Shown here piece by piece: positions 42,357 to 50,205 of a stretch of DNA of 64,000 bases. The position numbers and the translations under genes are program-made. The notes below the pieces were generated by a model that was given only the letters and a program-made list of their open reading frames with translations, was not told the origin of the DNA and made no database searches. The DNA lies in contig WQXS01000009.1 of NCBI GenBank assembly GCA_009784725.1, positions 1 through 64,000 of the forward strand, in the 5' to 3' direction. Position 1 is the first letter of the stretch, and each line of letters opens with the position of its first letter. Source of the DNA: Oscillospiraceae bacterium (GTDB lineage: Bacteria > Bacillota > Clostridia > Oscillospirales > Oscillospiraceae).

Positions 42357-43783
42357 TTTTGCCGTTCTCCTCTCATAAAGAACTCATTTGACTGCAAGGT
42401 GCTTTCATTAAGAATGAAATTATTTGATTGAGCGTTAGAATTTTCGTTCAGGAACTTGATTTTTGCCTGTCGTATTTCCTCTTTTTTTGAATCCATAATA
42501 TTAAAGCTGCCTGTGTCAATGACCTTGATGTCATTAAATAATGATAATTGCTCCATAGGCGGGCCTGCAAGCTCCCAGCTTTGGTCTGATATTAAGCCTC
42601 GAAGCACAGATTCGGGGTCGTATTTTATGCCTAGTACTGTTTTTCCTTTGCATGTAATAAAGAACTGTGCTCTTTTTAAGACAATCCTCATTTTCTTTAA
42701 GTCGGAAAAATCCAATTTACCAACTCTGCGTGCTCTCAGTATTTTTTTTGCACCGACAACACCCAAACCGGGGACACGTAATAATGTTTCATACGGAGCG
42801 GTATTGACCTCAACCGGGAAGTTATCATAATTATTTAATGCCCAGTTGCATTTAGGGTCAATAAGCAGGTTAAAGTTCGGATTTTTTTCATCCAGCAGCT
42901 CTGATGCCTGAAATTCATAAAAACGTAATAACCAATCTGCCTGATATAATCTATGCTCACGCAAAAGCTGCGGTTTTGAGCTGATTGCAGGGAGATTTCT
43001 GTCCTCTACTACAGGCAGATATGCAGAATAAAACACTCTTTTTAATTCATACTTTTTATAAAGGGCTTCTGATAGGTTTATTATTTGATAATCTGTTTCG
43101 GGTGTAGCTCCGATAATCATTTGCGTGCTTTGACCTGCAGGGACGAATTGGGGTGTATTTTTGTATTTTACAAGATCTGTTTTGTTTTCTTTAATTCCGT
43201 CTTTTATCATTCCCATAGGTTTTAGAATACTCTCGCGGGTTTTGTCCGGAGCGAGCATTTGCAAGCTGTTGTTTGATGGGAGTTCCAGATTGATGCTCAT
43301 TCGGTCGGCTAGAAGACCCAGAGTTGTTAGTAATTTCTCATCTGTGCCGGGAATTGCCTTGACATGGATATATCCTCTAAAGCGGTATTCATTTCTGATT
43401 AATGATATGAGCTCAATCATTTGCTCGCAGGTATAGTCGGGGTTTTTCAACACTGCGGAGCTGAGAAAGAGTCCTTCGATATAGTTCCTCCGGTAAAACT
43501 GTATCATCAACTCTGCAAGCTCATGAGGTTCAAATGTCGCACGCCTGATGTCGTTTGATTTTCTGTTGACGCAATAACTGCAGTCATACGCACATGCGTT
43601 GCTCATAAGGACTTTAAGAAGTGCAATGCACCTGCCGTCTGCCGAAAAGCTGTGGCATATGCCGCACGCAGCAGCATTGCCTAAAGACCCGGGAGCACCG
43701 GAGCGGTCCACCCCGCTGGATGTACAGGCAACATCATACTTCGCAGCATCGGACAATATTGTCAATTTTTCTAAAATATCCAT
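42335..43783 (-). CDS. TIGR03916-type putative DNA modification/repair radical SAM protein
   Basis: A 482-residue radical-SAM protein. The cluster motif is CAYDCSYCVNR (Cys-x3-Cys-x2-Cys), preceded by a cysteine-bearing CGICHSFSADGRCIALLK. A helix-hairpin-helix-like stretch LLRVPGLGVVGAKKILRAR at about residues 329-347 suggests DNA binding. The last 60 residues are a variable extension with a near-repeat (NENSNAQSNNFILNES, then LQSNEFF). With the overlapping TIGR03915 gene it forms a conserved two-gene unit of unknown chemistry on DNA. Confidence 0.9.
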   Translation of the reverse strand: MDILEKLTILSDAAKYDVACTSSGVDRSGAPGSLGNAAACGICHSFSADGRCIALLKVLMSNACAYDCSYCVNRKSNDIRRATFEPHELAELMIQFYRRNYIEGLFLSSAVLKNPDYTCEQMIELISLIRNEYRFRGYIHVKAIPGTDEKLLTTLGLLADRMSINLELPSNNSLQMLAPDKTRESILKPMGMIKDGIKENKTDLVKYKNTPQFVPAGQSTQMIIGATPETDYQIINLSEALYKKYELKRVFYSAYLPVVEDRNLPAISSKPQLLREHRLYQADWLLRFYEFQASELLDEKNPNFNLLIDPKCNWALNNYDNFPVEVNTAPYETLLRVPGLGVVGAKKILRARRVGKLDFSDLKKMRIVLKRAQFFITCKGKTVLGIKYDPESVLRGLISDQSWELAGPPMEQLSLFNDIKVIDTGSFNIMDSKKEEIRQAKIKFLNENSNAQSNNFILNESTLQSNEFFMRGERQKCLTGQI

Positions 43784-43802
43784 ATATCACCAATAATTAT
43801 AC

Positions 43803-43811
43803 ATTATACCA
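43803..43811 (-). promoter_or_regulatory. Extended -10 promoter of the radical-SAM gene
   Basis: On the minus strand TGGTATAAT (43811-43803) is a perfect extended -10, identical to the GRE1 promoter box, about 20 bases before the start codon. A second TATAAT lies just upstream. The rest of the 240-base divergent region (43784-44024) towards pdxS is AT-rich; I see no riboswitch-like fold in it. Confidence 0.6.
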
Positions 43812-44024
43812 TATTATAATGCCTATTTATTAAGATTGCAATAGTTTGCATTATATATATTTTTATCACATTTGCTATCCGAAAAAACGGACTCTTGAGG
43901 GGTAATAACCATAGTTTTGGTATTGTTTTAGTATTTATTTTACAGTCAACTGCAAAAGTTTCTTGATTTTTACTGCTTTTTCCAGTATTATTATCCTCGC
44001 ACTAATCGTCAAGGGAGAAGGAAA

Positions 44025-44900
44025 ATGGCAATTAATAAATCGAGAGTTAATGAAAATTTAGTAAAAACGCTTAAAGGCGGCGTAATTATGGATGTTTCTA
44101 CGCCCGAGCAAGCTAAAATAGCCGAAAAAGCAGGCGCATGTGCTGTCATGGCACTTGAGCGTATTCCGGCGGATATCAGGGTTGCAGGCGGCATTTCACG
44201 CATGAGTGACCCGAAAATGATAAAGGGAATACAAAAAATCACTAAAATCCCTGTTATGGCAAAGTGCCGCATAGGGCATATTTCTGAAGCGCAAATCCTA
44301 CAGGCTATAGGGATTTATTGCATTGATGAAAGCGAAGTTCTCTCACCTGCCGACGATAAATATCATGTTGATAAAAATCAGTTTAACACTCCGTTTGTCT
44401 GCGGTGCTACCGATTTAGGTGAAGCCCTGCGCCGTATCAATGAGGGTGCAATGATGATACGTACAAAAGGTGAAGCAGGGACCGGAGATGTCATTCAAGC
44501 CGTCAGGCATATGAGAATGATGCAAAGTGAAATCCGGCACCTTACATCAATGAGTGAAGACGAGCTTTATGACACGGCAAAAAACATGCAGGCTCCATAT
44601 GAGCTAGTTATGTACGTGCATAAAAACGGCAAGCTCCCCGTACTTAACTTTGCAGCAGGCGGAGTTGCAACACCTGCAGATGCAGCACTCATGATGCAGC
44701 TCGGAGCAGAAGGAGTGTTTGTCGGCTCGGGAATATTCAAATCCGGCGACCCCGCAAAAAGAGCCGCCGCAATAGTAAAAGCCGTCGCAAACTACAAGGA
44801 CGCAAAAATCCTTGCCGAACTGTCAGAAGACTTAGGCGAAGCAATGGTTGGAATAAACGAAAACGAAATCGAAGTAATAATGGCCAAACGCGGCAGATAG
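44025..44900 (+). CDS. pdxS: Pyridoxal 5'-phosphate synthase, synthase subunit
   Basis: PdxS (291 aa) builds PLP from ribose 5-phosphate, glyceraldehyde 3-phosphate and ammonia supplied by PdxT. The catalytic residues are visible: Asp23 in [11 protein letters not shown], Lys80 in MAKCRIGH and Lys148 in [30 protein letters not shown] and [14 protein letters not shown] bind phosphate. A strong ribosome binding site (GGGAGAAGG) precedes ATG44025. The glutaminase gene pdxT, normally next to pdxS, is not in this window; a hairpin and a repeat element follow instead. Confidence 0.97.
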   Translation: MAINKSRVNENLVKTLKGGVIMDVSTPEQAKIAEKAGACAVMALERIPADIRVAGGISRMSDPKMIKGIQKITKIPVMAKCRIGHISEAQILQAIGIYCIDESEVLSPADDKYHVDKNQFNTPFVCGATDLGEALRRINEGAMMIRTKGEAGTGDVIQAVRHMRMMQSEIRHLTSMSEDELYDTAKNMQAPYELVMYVHKNGKLPVLNFAAGGVATPADAALMMQLGAEGVFVGSGIFKSGDPAKRAAAIVKAVANYKDAKILAELSEDLGEAMVGINENEIEVIMAKRGR

Positions 44901-44910
44901 CAGCAATAAA

Positions 44911-44932
44911 GGGGTTGCAGTAAAACAACCCC
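44911..44932 (+). terminator. Hairpin after pdxS
   Basis: GGGGTTG (44911-44917) pairs with CAACCCC (44926-44932) around an 8-base loop, ten bases after the pdxS stop. There is no T-run, so it may be a weak terminator or an mRNA-stabilising stem. Confidence 0.55.
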
Positions 44933-44951
44933 GAAAAGAATACTGTAATGC

Positions 44952-44976
44952 GACAGGGGACCCGTCCCCTGTCACA
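44952..44976. repeat. Short palindromic copy of the dispersed element
   Basis: GACAGGGGAC (44952-44961) pairs perfectly with GTCCCCTGTC (44964-44973), followed by ACA. It shares the GGGGAC/GTCCCC core and the flanking GTGTC/GACAC motif with the larger copies but lacks the GGTTCT segment. It lies between the convergent pdxS and lipoprotein genes. Confidence 0.75.
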
Positions 44977-44988
44977 TATTCTCAGTGA

Positions 44989-46296
44989 TTAAAGTAATTG
45001 CTCCCATACCCATATCATTGTTGATATTGATCTTCTTGCAGAATGTATATCGTGAATAGCTTTTAATGCCTCAATTTCTTCATTAGTTAAACTATGATCT
45101 CTCGATTTATCATTTCCACCTTCAAATCGTATTGTTGGATTTTCTGCATTTAATATCTGCTCTGTTTCACCAACATTAAACCATGTATTAATGTACTCAG
45201 AAATTCCTCCACCTCGTATAACATCTCGGTTAATATCGTTATAATTAAAGCTTGATGTAATATACTCATCATCACCCACTTTTATTTTTATTCTTTCAAA
45301 GAATATCCAGTCTGAAGCTCTAAATCCTACTAATACACGAGCCTCACCACCATTAAAAAAAGGTATAAAATTTAAATTTCTTGATATGCCTTCTACACCC
45401 TTATAGAATATCGAATAACTATTTTCAAAATTATCATGTATTATTAAACAGTTTCTTAAAGCATTTTGAGCTGCTTGTGCATGATTGATAATTTCAAAGA
45501 CATTATCAGATTCAACAGGTTTTTCTTCATCAATATATTTTTGAGCAATACTTTCAATTTCTGCAAACTTACTGTCCTTTAGTAACTCACGCAATTCGCT
45601 TCTTGTTTCATCACTTGTTAAAAAGTCTTTATCTCGCTCAACCCTTCTTGGTAGAGTTTGTAAATTTATTTCGTTATCTTCCGGCTTAAATGCAAAGTAC
45701 GCTCCCTCATATGTTCCGTCTTTATTTTTATCACTTATTACCGTTACTTCATCTAACACTTCAGATGATTGTTTATTATAGAGAAATACATTATTATGGC
45801 CACTATTATCAAAAAAACTTCTTGTACCTCCGTTGATTCCGGTCATTTCCATGATTAGTCCAATTCGCTCTGTAAAATAGTTACTAATTCTTGAGTTTGG
45901 AAATCCTGTGTGTTCAATTGATATTGCAGAAACGAACTCATCACCTTGTTTAGTAAAGCACGCAAGGAAAAAAGGATATGTCCCTTCATGTATACCCCAA
46001 TCAATTGTATATCCGGAATGTGTATTTGTAAAAGCAATCTCAATATCTTGATTTTTGAAAAAGTCACTACTAGAAAAAACAAATGTATTATCTTCTGTAA
46101 TTTTGTTATTTAATGATATTTTCTCAGGCGTTGGTTCTGGGGTTGAAATTTGCTCAGGTGCAGGTTCAGGTGTTGTTGCTGGTGCAGGCATTGGAATTGG
46201 TCGAGGTTCTTCATTACTAGATTCATAACTACACGCAATTAGTGATATAACAAAGATACAAATTAATATAAAAATAATACTTTTCTTGACTGTCAT
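44989..46296 (-). CDS. Lipoprotein of unknown function, AT-rich
   Basis: A 435-residue secreted lipoprotein. The signal peptide IIFILICIFVISLIAC ends in a lipobox with Cys22, followed by a Pro/Glu-rich linker (PMPAPATTPEPAPEQISTPE). The mature part contains KNKDGTYEGAYFAF and a VLVGFRASDWIFFERIKIKV segment, but I recognise no domain. Base composition and codon use are clearly more AT-rich than in the neighbouring genes, and it lies between two copies of the dispersed repeat, which suggests separate acquisition. The start has AGGAG upstream. Confidence 0.75.
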   Translation of the reverse strand: MTVKKSIIFILICIFVISLIACSYESSNEEPRPIPMPAPATTPEPAPEQISTPEPTPEKISLNNKITEDNTFVFSSSDFFKNQDIEIAFTNTHSGYTIDWGIHEGTYPFFLACFTKQGDEFVSAISIEHTGFPNSRISNYFTERIGLIMEMTGINGGTRSFFDNSGHNNVFLYNKQSSEVLDEVTVISDKNKDGTYEGAYFAFKPEDNEINLQTLPRRVERDKDFLTSDETRSELRELLKDSKFAEIESIAQKYIDEEKPVESDNVFEIINHAQAAQNALRNCLIIHDNFENSYSIFYKGVEGISRNLNFIPFFNGGEARVLVGFRASDWIFFERIKIKVGDDEYITSSFNYNDINRDVIRGGGISEYINTWFNVGETEQILNAENPTIRFEGGNDKSRDHSLTNEEIEALKAIHDIHSARRSISTMIWVWEQLL

Positions 46297-46332
46297 AATT
46301 TATACTCCTGTTTTACATACTTTTTACAGATA

Positions 46333-46400
46333 AGACACAGGGAGCGGTTCTCTTATGTTCTACTACTATTTTGAACACAGGAGAACTGTCCCCTGTGTCT
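46333..46400. repeat. Dispersed GGGGACGG palindromic element, 20-bp arms
   Basis: AGACACAGGGAGCGGTTCTC (46333-46352) faces GAGAACTGTCCCCTGTGTCT (46381-46400); 17 of 20 positions pair. TTGAACACAG precedes the right arm. It lies five bases beyond the stop codon of the Rpn-type gene. Confidence 0.85.
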
Positions 46401-46405
46401 ATTGT

Positions 46406-47218
46406 TTATGTAGAAAGCTTAGCAAGTTTTTCTTTAAGTTCAGCAATTTCTGCATCTTTTTCGGCAATTTCTGCGTCTTTTTCGGCGAGAGTTTCTTGGA
46501 ATTCTTCTTCCATTACTTCCATATGAGTTTCGATGTTATATTCTGCCATTAACATGTTGCTGACCTCCGTTCCGTATTTTTCCAAAAATTCAGTAAAAAC
46601 ATCTTGTGTTTCTGCCCACTTAACTGTTATATCTACCGCTTCATCGGTGGTGTGTCCCTTTTGCTTTTCGTTTTTTACACTCTCACAAAATGCAGTGTAA
46701 ATACTTAAGGTTTCGCTTTTTTTGAGAAGCTCATCATTAAAACTGTGATTTATGTTTATTACCTTAACCGTAAGCTCAAGATTTCCAAATATATCATGTG
46801 AATTTTTTGATATAAATGCGTCTGATAAATGCAATATCTTTTCACTTGGGAATGGAACTAATCCGTTATATAATACAATGAATTCAGGAGTTGGTAAGCT
46901 TATTAATTTTTGCTTAAACGCTGAACGTTTGGAAATCATTTTTTCGTATATTCTACCTATATACATCAAGCATCGAAGCGGCATATTATTATTTATTGTT
47001 GATTGATGTTCAAGAATAACTACAAACTTGTCGTCAATAGTAAATGATACGTCGTTTTTAATACCTTTGAAGAAAACCTTTTTAATCGTATTAATCTTAA
47101 CCGGTGTGTCTTTACCGTAATTTGTGTTTGCTAGTGCGTTATATAGTTCTCGTAGATTGTCGGGTTCATTAAAGAGCCCCGTAAAAAGATTCGATTTAAA
47201 CTCTCTGTTTGATTCCAT
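46406..47218 (-). CDS. Rpn family PD-(D/E)XK nuclease/putative transposase
   Basis: A 270-residue protein of the Rpn/PD-(D/E)XK nuclease family transposase group. The N-terminal domain has FTGLFNEPDNLRELYNAL, NDVSFTIDDKFVVILEHQST (the D...ExQ nuclease core) and YIGRIYEKMI. The C-terminus is a coiled coil of near-identical heptads (EKDAEIAEKDAEIAELKEK). Rpn proteins promote recombination-dependent DNA transfer in E. coli, and many are phase-variable or decayed. ATG47218 is chosen because GGAGGT lies eight bases before it; the longer frame runs back through the terminator at 47262-47287. AT-rich like its neighbour. Confidence 0.88.
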   Translation of the reverse strand: MESNREFKSNLFTGLFNEPDNLRELYNALANTNYGKDTPVKINTIKKVFFKGIKNDVSFTIDDKFVVILEHQSTINNNMPLRCLMYIGRIYEKMISKRSAFKQKLISLPTPEFIVLYNGLVPFPSEKILHLSDAFISKNSHDIFGNLELTVKVININHSFNDELLKKSETLSIYTAFCESVKNEKQKGHTTDEAVDITVKWAETQDVFTEFLEKYGTEVSNMLMAEYNIETHMEVMEEEFQETLAEKDAEIAEKDAEIAELKEKLAKLST

Positions 47219-47234
47219 TTGATTGTACCTCCAT

Positions 47235-47263
47235 ATTATATGATTTATTTTCGATATTTTCAA
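47235..47263 (-). promoter_or_regulatory. Promoter of the Rpn-type gene
   Basis: On the minus strand TTGAAA (47263-47258) and TATAAT (47240-47235) are 17 bases apart. The -10 ends only four bases before the ribosome binding site GGAGG, so the leader would be very short. Confidence 0.55.
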
Positions 47264-47287
47264 GAAAAAAGTGCCGTATAACGGCAC
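47262..47287 (-). terminator. Rho-independent terminator ahead of the Rpn-type gene
   Basis: GTGCCGT (47271-47277) pairs perfectly with ACGGCAC (47281-47287). On the minus strand the hairpin is followed directly by TTTTTTCTT, a classic intrinsic terminator. It would stop transcripts arriving from the ruvX side and insulate the Rpn gene, whose own promoter begins inside the T-run. Confidence 0.85.
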
Positions 47288-47322
47288 CGTAGCATAAGAT
47301 TCAAAAGGCTGTCAATATACGC

Positions 47323-47358
47323 GAAAGTGGTGAAAATGATTACAAATTCACCACTTTC
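47323..47358. repeat. 12-bp perfect inverted repeat in the ruvX-Rpn interval
   Basis: GAAAGTGGTGAA (47323-47334) and TTCACCACTTTC (47347-47358) pair perfectly around a 12-base loop. There is no T-run on either side, so it is either an operator or an mRNA hairpin downstream of ruvX. Confidence 0.75.
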
Positions 47359-47463
47359 TCAATTGATGTCTATTGATTATAATTATATTAATGTGAAAAA
47401 TGTGACTTTTTCTACATAAAAATATTTTTCGTGTGACACATGTCTCTATGGCAGGGTAGGACT

Positions 47464-47883
47464 CTACAAACTCCCGAGATACCCTTCGAGTATCAAAGAT
47501 GCGGCGACGGCGTCTATTGTGTTTTTGCGTTTTTTGCCGAATTTGCCGGAGTTAGTTAGTACCTGATGGGCGCTTTTGGTTGTTAAGCGTTCGTCCCATA
47601 GTTTAATTTCGATGTCACATAATGAGCGTAATAAAGCGGCGAGCTGTGTGCTTTTTTCGGCTCTTGCGCCGAGGGAGCCGTCCATGTTTTTTGGATGACC
47701 GACAATGATACAGGCAACATTTCTGCTTTGAGCTTCGGATATAATATTCTGAGCCACATCGTTCATTTTTCTGCTTTGAATGACCCATGCGTCTCCGGTA
47801 AGTGTGGCGGATTCATCTGAAACAGCGACGCCCGTGCGAGCGTCGCCGTAATCTATTGCCATAATTCTTGCCAGTCTATCCAC
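47464..47883 (-). CDS. ruvX: Holliday junction resolvase-like protein / putative 16S rRNA-processing nuclease (YqgF)
   Basis: A 139-residue RNase H-fold protein of the YqgF/RuvX family, implicated in pre-16S rRNA 5'-end maturation and formerly called a Holliday junction resolvase. The N-terminal RIMAIDYGDARTGVAVSD, GHPKNMDGSLGARAEK and KLWDERLTTKSAHQ with a final IDAVAASLILEGYL are the conserved catalytic blocks (Asp, Glu, Asp). The GTG start at 47883 is tentative: an AGGGG sequence lies almost directly against it. Confidence 0.92.
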   Translation of the reverse strand: MDRLARIMAIDYGDARTGVAVSDESATLTGDAWVIQSRKMNDVAQNIISEAQSRNVACIIVGHPKNMDGSLGARAEKSTQLAALLRSLCDIEIKLWDERLTTKSAHQVLTNSGKFGKKRKNTIDAVAASLILEGYLGSL

Positions 47884-47932
47884 ACCCCTAACTGCCTGCC
47901 GCTGCGAAGATTATTCCACACCCCTGACTGCC
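47880..47932 (+). repeat. 17-bp direct repeat over the ruvX start
   Basis: CCACACCCCTAACTGCC (47880-47896) and CCACACCCCTGACTGCC (47916-47932) differ at one base; the period is 36. The first copy covers the ruvX start codon and its AGGGG, so the repeat may be a duplication of the translation start region. The short gap between ruvX and the EAL-HDOD gene contains nothing else recognisable. Confidence 0.7.
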
Positions 47933-47967
47933 GGCTTTCGGAAAAAATCCTCTTGCCGTCATAACGA

Positions 47968-49251
47968 CTATTCCTCAGCTGCCTCTTCTTCGGAAGCCTC
48001 TGTTGCTTCTGTTTCATCCTCTTCTTCGATTGCATCAAGAAGCTGCCTGTACCAGTGTAAGGAATCTAAAAATGCAGTAGTTAATTCTTCTATATCAATT
48101 TTATGACGCACCATTATAAGTGAAGCGTTGTGCCAATCGGCGTGCTCATATGCGAAAATTAATTTTAGAACATCACTGAGCTGTCCTTTATGCTCAAGGA
48201 GCGCATCTCTTATTTCTCCCGATGCCGCTACCTCGTCAATTGCTTTGCCGAGAGGCATCTGCAATATAACATCAAGCAGAGAGAAAAGCCCCGAAATAAA
48301 CAATGAACCTGATTTAATAGCCATTTCAAATGCGGGCGCAAGATTCTCAGCAAACTTCGCTCTTATTAATGAAAGGCGTGTTACTTCACTGGGCCTGTCT
48401 TCACCCATGTTAACGGAAATTGCTATTGATGCCCATTTTTTAACTTCGTTTTGCCCGAGAATTGCAACTGCGTTTCGTATCGAGTCGATTTTACGGCTTC
48501 TGTCGGGATTCATTGCGTTTATAAAACGAAGAAGCGAAATTGAAAGTGCGGGGTCACGCTCAATTATGCTTGCGGCTTCTCCGAGGTCAAAGGTTTCCAT
48601 GTTGATTTGCCCGAGCAGTTGCAATGCGTTTATTTTAAGCGGTGAAACATCGACTGTGCCTTTTGTTATAGGCTGACTGTAGAAATTCCCCGAAAGTAAA
48701 ACTCCGCGGGCACCCGAATACTTCTCAAAGCTATCCATATCGGGAACGTCGGTTATAACCAGATTTGTCTTAAAAATATAAGGCCGGATTTCCTTAAGCT
48801 CGACATTAAAATTTTCATCATTGCAGCTGAGCAGGACATACTCAAATACCTTAACGGCAGTATCCATACTGATAGCTCTCGGGAAACCGTCAACAGCAAG
48901 GCGGTAACCCTTTTTTTGTAAAATACCGAGCTTTGCATATGCGGCATTGTCGGTGAGTGTGTCCTTATCAATAACACAGACAAGGTTTTTTGGTGAAAGC
49001 TGCATACTCAGTGGCATTCCGATAAGAAGCTGGTATTTGCTTATTTCTACAAAAAAGTCGTTATCGCCTGCAAAAGGCTCTGTACCTATTTCGTGTACAA
49101 ACTCCAAAGCAGGTGCTAAAAGCTCTCCGCCTAACATACGATGGTCCTCGGCAGAGCCAAGAAGCTTGTCTCCGTCCTGAGTCATCATTTTGTATGCGTG
49201 GACCTTCATTTGCGCATCAAAAAAAGGTACCGATCCGATAAAAGATCTCAA
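47968..49251 (-). CDS. EAL-HDOD signalling protein (YuxH-like)
   Basis: A 427-residue protein with a degenerate EAL-like N-terminal half (FIGSVPFFDAQMKVHAYKM, KKGYRLAVDGFPRAISMD, GVLLSGNFYSQPITKG) and a HDOD domain (LLGQINMETFDLGEAASIIE, ISLLRFINAMNPDRSRKIDS, AVAILGQNEVKKWASIAI). The EAL half lacks the catalytic ExL motif, so c-di-GMP hydrolysis is not expected. Proteins of this layout take part in regulatory pathways that are poorly defined. The C-terminus is strongly acidic (EEEDETEATEASEEEAAEE). The TTG start at 49251 has AGGAGG seven bases upstream. Confidence 0.9.
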   Translation of the reverse strand: MRSFIGSVPFFDAQMKVHAYKMMTQDGDKLLGSAEDHRMLGGELLAPALEFVHEIGTEPFAGDNDFFVEISKYQLLIGMPLSMQLSPKNLVCVIDKDTLTDNAAYAKLGILQKKGYRLAVDGFPRAISMDTAVKVFEYVLLSCNDENFNVELKEIRPYIFKTNLVITDVPDMDSFEKYSGARGVLLSGNFYSQPITKGTVDVSPLKINALQLLGQINMETFDLGEAASIIERDPALSISLLRFINAMNPDRSRKIDSIRNAVAILGQNEVKKWASIAISVNMGEDRPSEVTRLSLIRAKFAENLAPAFEMAIKSGSLFISGLFSLLDVILQMPLGKAIDEVAASGEIRDALLEHKGQLSDVLKLIFAYEHADWHNASLIMVRHKIDIEELTTAFLDSLHWYRQLLDAIEEEDETEATEASEEEAAEE

Positions 49252-49331
49252 GGTTATTCCTCCTTATGGTCTGTATTGTCGCCTTGACAAGCCATTATTG
49301 CTAGTATACACTAAATCCGAGGAGAAATGCA

Positions 49332-50141
49332 ATGGGAATTGTTCTTGGTATTGATGTCGGCGGTTCAACTACAAAAATAGTCGGACAAAAAAATGGAAAC
49401 TGCTTTGGATTGCTGCAGGTAAAAGCGGCAGACCAGGTGACCTCAATGTATGGAGCAATTGGCAATCTGCTTTCAAAGCACGGATTTATCCCAAAAGATG
49501 TCGATGAAATATTTATTACCGGTGTTGGTGCGTCGTTTATAAATGAACAGATATACGGTATTAAAACACATAAAGTAAATGAGTTTAACGCAATCGGGCA
49601 CGGTGCTTTGTGTCTGACAGGGCTTGATGAGGCACTCGTTGTCAGCATGGGAACGGGTACTGCTTTTGTAAGAGCGGCAAAAAATGAAATTTCCCATCTC
49701 GGCGGCTCGGGTGTCGGCGGCGGGACAATAATCGGTCTTGCCGGGCAAATGATAGGGAAAAGTGATGTAGACGCAGTTATAGCACTTGCAAATGAAGGGA
49801 ATCTTAAAAATACGGACCTGTTTGTCAGTGATATATTATGTGATGAACTGCACTCACTGCCATCCGACTTAACCGCTGCAAACTTCGGAAAAATAAAAAG
49901 CACAGCATCGGACTCGGATATCGCACTGGGAATATTAAATATGGTTTTCGAAACAATTGGAATGCTTACGATGTTTGCGCTCAAAAACGATAATATAACC
50001 GATGTTGTTTTAACGGGAACGCTTGCAACATTTCCGCAGGCTGATGCAGTCTTTTCAAAATTCAGTAAGCTGATGGGTTTAAAATATACGATACCCGGTG
50101 ATGCGATTTATGCGACAGCCCTTGGCGCAACCCGGCTGTAA
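49332..50141 (+). CDS. coaW: Type II pantothenate kinase
   Basis: A 269-residue kinase of the eukaryotic-like type II PanK family, the first step of CoA synthesis. It shows the ATPase-fold loop VLGIDVGGSTTKIVG, FITGVGASFIN, VVSMGTGTAFVRA, LGGSGVGGGTIIGLAG and a C-terminal VVLTGTLATFPQAD. In bacteria type II enzymes are best known from staphylococci and some bacilli and clostridia and resist CoA feedback. The start ATG49332 follows GAGGAG. It is a single gene divergent from the EAL-HDOD gene. Confidence 0.9.
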   Translation: MGIVLGIDVGGSTTKIVGQKNGNCFGLLQVKAADQVTSMYGAIGNLLSKHGFIPKDVDEIFITGVGASFINEQIYGIKTHKVNEFNAIGHGALCLTGLDEALVVSMGTGTAFVRAAKNEISHLGGSGVGGGTIIGLAGQMIGKSDVDAVIALANEGNLKNTDLFVSDILCDELHSLPSDLTAANFGKIKSTASDSDIALGILNMVFETIGMLTMFALKNDNITDVVLTGTLATFPQADAVFSKFSKLMGLKYTIPGDAIYATALGATRL

Positions 50142-50205
50142 TCAAACTATAATCAAGCATCAAAATGGATTTGCATAAACTTGCATAAAAGTGCGTAAAC
50201 TAACA

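Noticed and set aside
43784-44024. Riboswitch upstream of pdxS
   Set aside because: The region is AT-rich with a promoter on the minus strand, but I could find no conserved riboswitch core or long stem followed by a terminator.
44737-44928. Small arginine-rich frame opposite the end of pdxS
   Set aside because: It is an antisense shadow of pdxS with low-complexity sequence and no start signals.
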